Shown here piece by piece: positions 26,815-32,043 of a stretch of 32,043 nt of DNA; position 1 is the first letter of the stretch, and the number at the start of each line of letters is the position of its first letter. The notes below the pieces were generated by a model that searched no databases, was not told where the DNA came from, and saw only the letters and a program-made list of their open reading frames with translations. Location of the stretch: NCBI GenBank assembly GCA_019090585.1, contig JAHRVR010000001.1:1-32043 (forward strand), given 5' to 3'. Origin of the DNA: Sphingomonadaceae bacterium. GTDB taxonomy: Bacteria; Pseudomonadota; Alphaproteobacteria; Sphingomonadales; Sphingomonadaceae. The position numbers were made by a program, and so were the translations under genes.

Positions 26815-27002
26815 ATAGGTTATTCCAAGGTTTAATGCCAGCGCGCAGCTGCGGACTGTCAAGGGCAGTGAGTAGCTGCCTTGTATTGCAATGCCGCCGC
26901 TCCAGATGACGCCCGATACTAGAACTAGCTGATGGTTTCGCCGGGCTGATCGCATTTGAAGACGCGCAGATTCAAAGCTCATTCACCTGGTGGGAGGCAA
27001 AC

Positions 27003-27269
27003 ATGCGTGGACTTGTCGGAATTCTGACTTTTCGGAAAATGGTGGCTCCGGTTGTGCTCCAGATTCTCTTCTGGGCAGGCGTCGCTGGCTGCTTGTACGG
27101 AGCCTATGTCCTATATCACCTGGGCAACTGGGCATGGCCGTTCCCTCTGTTTCTAGGCCCACTTATCGTTCGCGTGTTTTTCGAACACGCAATCCTGGCG
27201 TTTCGGGTCTATGATAGACTGGGAGATGTCCATGAGGTTCTGCGGATAACGAACGAGCATACATATTAG
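27003..27269 (+). CDS. Small membrane protein, DUF4282-like
   Basis: 88 residues with two membrane helices (about 14-38 and 44-62) and a short C-terminal tail. VVLQILFWAGVAGCLYGAYVLY and PLFLGPLIVRVFFEHAILAFRVYDRLGDV resemble DUF4282, a small two-helix family of unknown function. A strong Shine-Dalgarno GGGAGG lies 5 bases before the ATG. Stands alone between the glycosyltransferase and the first attachment scar; it is the last chromosomal-type gene before the accessory region. Confidence 0.75.
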   Translation: MRGLVGILTFRKMVAPVVLQILFWAGVAGCLYGAYVLYHLGNWAWPFPLFLGPLIVRVFFEHAILAFRVYDRLGDVHEVLRITNEHTY

Positions 27270-27382
27270 CGCTCGAAATTAAGCACGTGAGACCCAGCCT
27301 GGATTGCAAGCAAAACTGCGCCTCGCCCCGTCAGAATTCCCCATCGGAGACGTGAGCGAAGCGAACCGCCGCGAAATCAAAC

Positions 27383-27429
27383 AATGGTGCGCCCGACAGG
27401 ATTCGAACCTGTGGCCCCCAGATTAGGAA
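27383..27429 (-). repeat. Attachment-site scar 1: 3' half of tRNA-Arg(CCU)
   Basis: Reading the minus strand: anticodon loop TTCCTAA (anticodon CCT), 3' anticodon stem TCTGG, variable loop, T-arm ACAGG-TTCGAAT-CCTGT, 3' acceptor strand CGGGCGC and encoded CCA. The 5' half (acceptor, D-arm, 5' anticodon stem) is missing, because the adjacent bases on the 27430 side do not resemble it. Together with an identical copy at 28253 this is the core left by tRNA-targeted integration. It is not a functional tRNA. Confidence 0.85.
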
Positions 27430-28252
27430 ACGGCCTACTCTCCTGCCAAACCCCAGCGTTTCTGCTGGTTATGGGCGTCTTAGTCTCTTTCCAGTCGCTG
27501 AAATTGAGAGGCGAGGAGCTATGATCTTCTTTGGGTTTGAATGAGCTGCTTGCGATTCGTGCGGCGACAAGGTTGTGGATTAATCCTCCGCACAATGTAG
27601 CAAATCCAACTTGCGGTTGGTACATTCGATTCACGCATTGCGATTCCAACCGCTAGATGCACGGAAACCGTGAGCCCAAGTGCCTACGAAGCCACACTTC
27701 CCTTCCAAAAGGTAGTGTTCCTCGGCTCACTGCTTCCTCTTTTTCCCCTATTTCTCCCTTCGGGGCAATGCCATTTTCCACAGGATTTTTAGCTCAGCTT
27801 AACATTTCCCCGACGTTCTGAAGGCTTGGGCAAGCCAATTAAAGCCACTTTAGCTGAAATCAATTTTACGATGACCTTGGTCTATCCAATGACCATAATT
27901 CATCTTCTTTTCTTGAAAGTGCCAATCGTCAAATTAGTGTTTTGAACGATCGGTTAACAAAACCTCCGACAGAGCATCCGTCGCTACCAATTTGAACTGT
28001 TTAACTCCTGCCGCAAAATTGCTCTCGCCGAGCATATCGGCCATACCTCAGAAATCCTGCAAGCGACCACCTGGGAACAACCTAGCCGCTTCCGTTATTC
28101 GCGGTAAGAGTTAGTCACCTATTTGTCGCAACAATGTGAGAAGTATGGGCGATCTTGAGAGTCTTTTCGATCCGTTGAAAGATTGCGGTTTGATCTAAAC
28201 TTGGCGCCACGCACTTACTTCCAAAGACTTAACCCACTGATCTATATATGAG
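27430..28252. other. AT-rich segment between two attachment scars, no convincing gene (element remnant)
   Basis: About 820 bases. No ORF over 90 codons is convincing. By hand count the 120 bases 27841-27960 hold 42 G+C (35%), clearly below the coding chromosome around it. A perfect 8-base stem GCGGTTGG/CCAACCGC spans 27613-27653 with a 25-base loop. Likely what remains of an integrated element that has lost its genes. Confidence 0.6.
27613..27653. repeat. Stem-loop in the AT-rich remnant
   Basis: Arms GCGGTTGG (27613-27620) and CCAACCGC (27646-27653), perfect over 8 bases, loop 25. It could be a leftover recombinase or regulator site. No T-run, so not an intrinsic terminator. Confidence 0.3.
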
Positions 28253-28299
28253 AATGGTGCGCCCGACAGGATTCGAACCTGTGGCCCCCAGATTAGGAA
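28253..28299 (-). repeat. Attachment-site scar 2: 3' half of tRNA-Arg(CCU), next to the integrase
   Basis: Identical over 47 bases to 27383-27429; both flanks then diverge. On the right side the bases TGCTCT that follow soon after could match the tRNA D-arm/anticodon junction (AGAGCA on the minus strand), so the element may carry a degenerate extension of the tRNA. The acceptor 5' strand is absent, so it is not a whole tRNA. It marks the left end (attL) of the element carrying the integrase. Confidence 0.85.
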
Positions 28300-28452
28300 T
28301 TCTATGCTCTGGCTTTTCTCGGACCATCTCGGATGACAAAACTGGCTAATATTAGGGCTTTATAGTCCTATACTGTGCATTACCGTCCATCAGCATTTGC
28401 ACCAAAGTGGTACCTAAGGTAACAGGCGGGCATCCCAGTGAGAGGATGTCGC

Positions 28453-29682
28453 ATGGCTACGAAGCTCACCGATGCCAAGCTGAAGGGGCTCAAGCCACCG
28501 TCGGCAGGGCAATCCGAAATCAGTGACACGGACGTGCCCGGCCTTCGTGTGCGCATCGGCACGACTGGCGCGAAGACATTCATCATTCGCAAGCGAGTGG
28601 CGGGCAAGATCCGCAACATTACCGTCGGACGATATGGCCCTCGCTTCGGCCTGGCGGACGCTCGGCGAAAGGCGCGTTCCCTGTTGAGCGATATTGAAGC
28701 AGGGAAAGCACCACCAGCGCCTAAGGGAAAGGGCAGTGTCTCGTCCCTGACAATCCGAGCGATGATGCCGCAATATCTCGAAAGCAAGGCTGGCCTTCGA
28801 TCCTACTCTGAAGTCGAGAGGATCCTGCGCAGCTATGTTCTGCCAACCTTGGGCGATCGGCTTGCCGACACAGTGACGCGTGGTGACGTTACGCAACTGC
28901 TCGACCAGCTGCAGGCCGACGGCTCCCCGTCCCGCGCCCGCGCCGTGCATGCGCAGCTGTCCGCCTTCTATAGCTGGGCGCTGCCTCGCCTCGATCGGCT
29001 TCCGGCAAACCCATGCCGCGACGCGGGCAAGCCCGCCAAACCCAAAGCCCGCGACCGAGTGCTTGGCGATGATGAGTTGGCAGCGCTCTGGCGCGTCGCC
29101 GATGCAGAGTCTGCGCCCTGGGGGCCGGCGCTCAAGATCCTGATGCTAACTGGCGCGCGCCGCGATGAGGTGTTTTCGGCCGATCACAGCGAATTTGACC
29201 TTGACGCTCAGGAGTGGAGCATTCCTGCCGAGCGATCGAAGAACGGCCTGCCGCACCTGGTCCCGCTGTCCGATGTTGTGCTGGCGGTGGTGGCAGGAGT
29301 CGCCGAGGTAGAGGGCAGTGGCAAGCTGTTTCCGGCGCGCGGCAATATGGAGAAAGGGGTTAGCGGCTACTCCAAGGGCATACGTCGCATCCGTTCCGCG
29401 CTCGACAAGGCGCTGGACAGAAAGACCGGACCGCACTGGCAAATGCATGACATTCGCCGCACGGTGGCGACTGGCATGCAGCGCATTGGGGTCCGCTTCG
29501 AAGTGACCGAGGCAGTGCTCAACCATTTGAGCGGTGCGCGATCGGGCATCGCCGGCGTCTATCAGCGCCATGACTGGAAAGCCGAAAAGCGCGATGCACT
29601 GGATGCGTGGTCGCGGCACTTGCTCGCAATCGTCGCCAAGGCCGATCGCAGCAACGTCATCGATCTGGAGTTGGTTGGATGA
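28453..29682 (+). CDS. Tyrosine-type site-specific integrase (prophage/integrative element)
   Basis: 409 residues from ATG 28453, chosen because AGAGGA lies 6 bases upstream; the track GTG at 28438 is less likely. An N-terminal DUF4102-type arm-binding domain (about 1-90) has LTDAKLKGLKPP and VPGLRVRIGTTGAKTF. The core-binding domain is at about 100-190. The catalytic domain follows with R in LTGARRDEV (about 236), K in RSKNGLPHLVPLS (about 263), H332/R335 in MHDIRRT, H358 in LNHLSG and nucleophile Y370 in GVYQRHDW. All catalytic residues are present, so it is likely active. It lies about 150 bases from scar 2 and points into the element. Confidence 0.95.
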   Translation: MATKLTDAKLKGLKPPSAGQSEISDTDVPGLRVRIGTTGAKTFIIRKRVAGKIRNITVGRYGPRFGLADARRKARSLLSDIEAGKAPPAPKGKGSVSSLTIRAMMPQYLESKAGLRSYSEVERILRSYVLPTLGDRLADTVTRGDVTQLLDQLQADGSPSRARAVHAQLSAFYSWALPRLDRLPANPCRDAGKPAKPKARDRVLGDDELAALWRVADAESAPWGPALKILMLTGARRDEVFSADHSEFDLDAQEWSIPAERSKNGLPHLVPLSDVVLAVVAGVAEVEGSGKLFPARGNMEKGVSGYSKGIRRIRSALDKALDRKTGPHWQMHDIRRTVATGMQRIGVRFEVTEAVLNHLSGARSGIAGVYQRHDWKAEKRDALDAWSRHLLAIVAKADRSNVIDLELVG

Positions 29683-30149
29683 GCGGTAGGGAACCTGATA
29701 CGGTTGGTCACGAGTGGACGGCTTGGTATGCCCTCGAAGGCGATGAGCCACTGAGGCGAGTGAAAGAGGCAGCTGACCATTTCGCTCAACGGCTGCTCGA
29801 TTTGGGAGAGCGCTTGCGTGAGAATGGTGACCGCGAGGGCGATGAGCTGACGGCTTCGGTCGCGTTGCTTCTAATCGCTCTTTCAGAGATCGCGGACGAA
29901 GACGGCGAGTCGGCTTTCAAGATCGCGCGGCGCAAGGCCGGGAAGCCTGTGAACTATCACGAAAGGGCCCGCAAGGGGCGGCGTGCTGCAATTATCTCGT
30001 TTCGCTTGGAGTCTGAAGGTTGGAAGACTGAGGCAGCTGTGGAGCAGGCCGCGAGCGAGACTGATTTAAAGCGAGCTGAGGTATTCCATTGGCGGCGTTC
30101 ACACAGGGATTGGCTGCAGTCTCGCGGTCCGAATAATTGCCAAGACTAA
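29679..30149 (+). CDS. Small helical protein of unknown function in the mobile element
   Basis: 156 residues from ATG 29679, which overlaps the integrase stop by 4 bases (ATGA); the track start at 29607 lies inside the integrase and lacks support. Rich in charged residues and predicted mostly helical, with Glu/Arg-rich segments such as HFAQRLLDLGERLRENGDREGDEL. The C-terminal third (about 100-150) is basic, with a helix-turn-helix-like look: SEGWKTEAAVEQAASETDLK, then VFHWRRSHRDWLQ. I do not recognise the family. Coupling to the integrase suggests a role in integration, excision or its control. Confidence 0.65.
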   Translation: MSGREPDTVGHEWTAWYALEGDEPLRRVKEAADHFAQRLLDLGERLRENGDREGDELTASVALLLIALSEIADEDGESAFKIARRKAGKPVNYHERARKGRRAAIISFRLESEGWKTEAAVEQAASETDLKRAEVFHWRRSHRDWLQSRGPNNCQD

Positions 30150-30187
30150 CATATTGCTGACAGGGCGGGCCGTGCCGCTAATTAGTC

Positions 30188-30217
30188 CTGCATCCTTCCA
30201 AACGAAGATGGATGCAG
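30188..30217. promoter_or_regulatory. Inverted repeat covering the AlpA-like gene start
   Basis: Arms CTGCATCC (30188-30195) and GGATGCAG (30210-30217), perfect, with 14 bases between. The right arm includes the first possible ATG of the AlpA-like gene. Either an operator for autoregulation or an RNA hairpin hiding the start. Inference. Confidence 0.4.
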
Positions 30218-30400
30218 AACATGACAACACTTCTACGACTTCCTGAAGTTCTCGCTCGCACGAATCTGTCACGGAGCAAGCTGTACGAACTGCTTGACGC
30301 CGGCCAATTCCCTAAGCCTTGCAAAGCTGGCGAGCGGGTGAATACCTGGGCCGATACAGAGATTGAAGAATGGATACAGACGCGACTCGCTGATCGCTGA
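30212..30400 (+). CDS. AlpA-family excisionase/transcriptional regulator
   Basis: 62 residues (53-62 depending on start; ATG at 30212 or 30221). LLRLPEVLARTNLSRSKLYELLDAGQFPKP is the winged HTH of AlpA/MerR-like excisionases, and WADTEIEEWIQTRLA is the usual C-terminal end. AlpA proteins act as regulators of integrase genes or as excisionases in integrative elements and P4-like satellites. Five bases separate its stop from the ATPase start, so they are probably co-transcribed. Confidence 0.9.
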   Translation: MQNMTTLLRLPEVLARTNLSRSKLYELLDAGQFPKPCKAGERVNTWADTEIEEWIQTRLADR

Positions 30401-30405
30401 TTTCA

Positions 30406-31596
30406 GTGACCACTCGCGATATTTTATCCCCGCCCGGACGGCGCAATAATGGCAAGCCGGCACCGATCGATGGTGCAGAACTACTCGAGCGCGTCGAGCA
30501 ATTCGCGCAGCGGTTCATCGCATTCCCATCGTCAGAGACCGCTGTCGCCTTGGTCCTCTGGGTAACCCATGCGCACATCATGGACGCTTGGGACTCCACA
30601 CCCAGACTGGCGGTGCTTTCGCCTGAACCTGGCAGCGGAAAGAGCCGTGTACTTGAGGTAGCGGAAAGGCTGGTCCCTCGCCCGGTGCAGGCTGTGAACG
30701 TCACACCGGCATACCTATTCCGAAAGGTTGGCGATGAGGCGGGGCGGCCAACCATCCTATTCGATGAAATCGACACCGTGTTCGGACCAAAGGCAAAGGA
30801 CAATGAGGAAATCCGAGGGATGCTTAACGCTGGGCACAGGCGGGATGGCGTTGCAGGCCGGTGCGTCGTGAAGGGTAAGATCATCGAAACAGAAGAGATC
30901 CCGGCCTACTGTGCAGTGGCGGTTGCAGGCCTCGGCCGCCTTCCTGATACCATTCTTTCGCGATCAGTCGTCATCCGGATGCGTCGACGCTCGCCGGATG
31001 AGGTTATCGAGCCATTTAGGCGGCGGGTAGTTGAGGATGAAACACAGGCGCTTCGGGATGACCTGGCGCTATGGGCTGAACAGGTCGAGAGCCGTGTGCA
31101 TGGTGTCTGGCCAAATATGCCACCCGATATTGCAGATCGTGACGCGGACGTGTGGGAGCCGTTGCTTGCAATCGCAGACGCCGCTGGTGGTTCGTGGCCG
31201 GGACGGTCGCGTGTTGCGGCTGTTGCGCTTGTTGCGGACTCTAAGCGGGAGGCACCCAGCCTCGGAGTGAAGCTGCTTTCAGACCTTCGGTCAGTATTTG
31301 GTGAGCACGATCGCCTATCCACACAGTCCATCCTTAATGGATTACATGAGATAGATGAGTCTCCTTGGTCCGATCTCAGGGGGAAGCCATTAGACGCGCG
31401 GCGCTTATCGCTGATGCTCAAGGACTATGGGATTAAGTCGACGACAGTCCGCATTGGCGATCAGACTCCCAAAGGTTACCTTCGGACAGGCCTGTATGAT
31501 GCTTGGCAGCGGTATTTGAGTGAGCCTACCGATAACTCCGCAACAAGCGCAACAGCCGCAACGGAGGACAGGGCTTTCAAGGCGGACGATTGGTGA
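30406..31596 (+). CDS. DUF3631-type P-loop ATPase of the mobile element
   Basis: 396 residues from GTG 30406 (no other start near). Walker A-like SPEPGSGKS (K79; Pro at the place of the usual Gly), Walker B TILFDEID (D120, E121), then SRSVVIRMRR with arginines suited to a sensor or finger role. The C-terminal half has DUF3631 features such as VKLLSDLRSVF, and a DARRLSLMLKDYGIKS, TPKGYLRTGLYDAW region. These proteins occur in integrative elements and phages and are often near primase or replication functions; the activity is not proven. It ends in a low-complexity SATSATAAT tail. A 26-base inverted repeat lies inside the gene. Confidence 0.83.
   Translation: MTTRDILSPPGRRNNGKPAPIDGAELLERVEQFAQRFIAFPSSETAVALVLWVTHAHIMDAWDSTPRLAVLSPEPGSGKSRVLEVAERLVPRPVQAVNVTPAYLFRKVGDEAGRPTILFDEIDTVFGPKAKDNEEIRGMLNAGHRRDGVAGRCVVKGKIIETEEIPAYCAVAVAGLGRLPDTILSRSVVIRMRRRSPDEVIEPFRRRVVEDETQALRDDLALWAEQVESRVHGVWPNMPPDIADRDADVWEPLLAIADAAGGSWPGRSRVAAVALVADSKREAPSLGVKLLSDLRSVFGEHDRLSTQSILNGLHEIDESPWSDLRGKPLDARRLSLMLKDYGIKSTTVRIGDQTPKGYLRTGLYDAWQRYLSEPTDNSATSATAATEDRAFKADDW
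31213..31238. repeat. Left arm of a 26-base perfect inverted repeat inside the ATPase gene
   Basis: Made of three 9-base units, GTTGCGGCT, GTTGCGCTT and GTTGCGGA(C). In the ATPase frame it encodes VAAVALVAD. Its exact reverse complement lies at 31537-31562. Confidence 0.9.
31537..31562. repeat. Right arm of the 26-base perfect inverted repeat
   Basis: Exact reverse complement of 31213-31238 over all 26 bases; it encodes SATSATAA in the ATPase frame. Arms are 298 bases apart and both start at a codon boundary. Confidence 0.9.
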
Positions 31597-31879
31597 TGGG
31601 GGGCGGTCCAAAGTCCAGAAAGTTGGTGGCTTCCCTACCGCTGTCCCCCTCACGCGGAGACTTTTTTCCCGCGGAGAGAGTTTTTCGGACTGGCGGGTGC
31701 GATTTGACAGCGCAAGGATGCCGATTGTGCGCTGGGACCGTTCGAAGTGACCGTTGCAGCGAATGGCCTTCATTGCCAGCGAGACAGCGCGACAGGCCCG
31801 CGTCCCGAACCGATCTCATCCCCTGGCACCCCTTCCGCCGTTCCCGCTCTTATTTCCCGAATAGACGACCGAGGCGGCG
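31597..31879. other. Gap in the mobile element with no convincing gene
   Basis: About 280 bases. Track ORFs across it (31520-31750, 31590-31883) have compositions and arginine/proline content of frame shadows and no Shine-Dalgarno at their starts. A short direct repeat CGCGGAGA occurs at 31653-31660 and 31670-31677, each followed by a T-run, but without a stem. Confidence 0.4.
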
Positions 31880-32043
31880 ATGACTGATCTTGACTTATTC
31901 GGTGAGCCAATCCTGCCACCTCGCGGTCCTGGCCGTCCACGCCACGAGCCGACTCGTGCCACGCGAACGAACGTCAAACGGATGCAAAGCCAAGGCCACG
32001 CGCAGCCCGCGATCGCGGCAGCGTTGGCCATCACGATCCCAAC
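31880..32043 (+). CDS. Start of a small mobile-element protein (partial, runs off the window)
   Basis: Not in the ORF track because it is open at the edge. ATG 31880, with GAGG 6 bases upstream, gives about 54 residues beginning MTDLDLFGEPILPPRGPGRP. From memory this N-terminus is shared by short proteins found beside AlpA/ATPase genes in alphaproteobacterial elements, which continue into a helix-turn-helix; the visible GHAQPAIAAALAITIP fits its first helix. The C-terminus is outside the window, so the function is a guess. Confidence 0.7.
   Translation, partial: MTDLDLFGEPILPPRGPGRPRHEPTRATRTNVKRMQSQGHAQPAIAAALAITIP

Larger units (their letters stand above)
28253..32043. mobile_element. Left end of an integrative element at tRNA-Arg(CCU), runs past the window
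   Basis: Bounded on the left by scar 2. Gene content: tyrosine integrase, small unknown protein, AlpA-like excisionase/regulator, DUF3631 P-loop ATPase, start of a small protein. This is the early region of an integrative element or satellite prophage. No structural, conjugation or defence gene is seen within the window. The right boundary, with an intact tRNA-Arg, must lie beyond base 32043. Confidence 0.8.

Noticed and set aside
27385-27429. A functional tRNA-Arg gene at either scar
   Set aside because: Neither copy has a 5' acceptor strand, D-arm or 5' anticodon stem next to it.
27377-27649. 90-codon minus-strand ORF running through scar 1
   Set aside because: Its C-terminus is a translation of the tRNA 3' half (typical NLGATGSNPVGRT shadow), and the rest shows no family resemblance or Shine-Dalgarno.
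30906-31421. 171-codon minus-strand ORF opposite the ATPase, containing SATSATAAT
   Set aside because: Shadow frame; the shared peptide is explained by the inverted repeat at the DNA level.
31590-31883. 97-codon plus-strand ORF after the ATPase
   Set aside because: Arg/Pro-rich shadow-like composition, no Shine-Dalgarno, and overlaps the better-supported ATG at 31880.
1-32043. CRISPR array, complete insertion sequence or rRNA
   Set aside because: No regularly spaced repeat, transposase or rRNA sequence was seen on either strand.

Overview
The window looks like a chromosomal stretch from an alphaproteobacterium, most likely Sphingomonadales and possibly Erythrobacteraceae. The evidence is gene order: dusB-ntrB-ntrC, fused ispDF, lipA followed by a Coq10-type gene, an FtsB-like gene upstream of pdhA-pdhB, and a lipoyl domain fused to the E1 beta subunit. 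The taxonomic call is inference from gene content and protein style; no database search was run.

Layout. 1-3202 (minus): the nitrogen-regulation operon dusB-ntrB-ntrC, joined by ATGA overlaps, with ntrC cut by the window edge. 3348-5101 (plus): ispDF (MEP isoprenoid pathway) and pncC. 5062-6449 (minus): lipA and a Coq10-like START protein. 6503-7168 (plus): beta carbonic anhydrase. 7238-8578 (minus): a secreted TPR-like protein with a good terminator. 8877-11684 (plus): gyrA. 11689-12357 (minus): YhhN-like membrane protein. 12425-13747 (plus): trmFO. 13748-14908 (minus): an EF-hand protein and a squalene/phytoene-synthase-like protein.

15224-20893 (plus): six Tad/TadE/TadG-like pilus-assembly proteins arranged as two parallel three-gene modules, each one large Tad-domain protein followed by two short TadE-like proteins joined by 4-base overlaps. 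No tad ATPase, secretin, platform or prepilin peptidase gene lies in the window. 20948-23855 (minus): pdhB, pdhA and an FtsB/DivIC-like protein. 23938-27269: a DksA/TraR-like zinc protein, a lipocalin-like protein, a 2,4-dienoyl-CoA-reductase-like SDR, a family 2 glycosyltransferase and a small DUF4282-like membrane protein.

27383-32043 is accessory DNA. Two perfect 47-base copies of the 3' half of a tRNA-Arg(CCU) gene lie 870 bases apart. Neither has its 5' half, so both read as attachment-site scars. Between them is about 820 bases of AT-rich DNA with no convincing gene, probably the remains of one integrated element. To the right of the second copy begins a second element: a tyrosine integrase, a small unknown protein in a 4-base overlap, an AlpA-like excisionase/regulator, a DUF3631-type P-loop ATPase, and the start of a small protein that runs off the window. 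The ATPase gene contains a perfect 26-base inverted repeat built from 9-base units of the form GTTGCGNNT, with about 300 bases between the arms. This is the least ordinary sequence structure in the window. The element continues past the right edge, where an intact tRNA-Arg is predicted.
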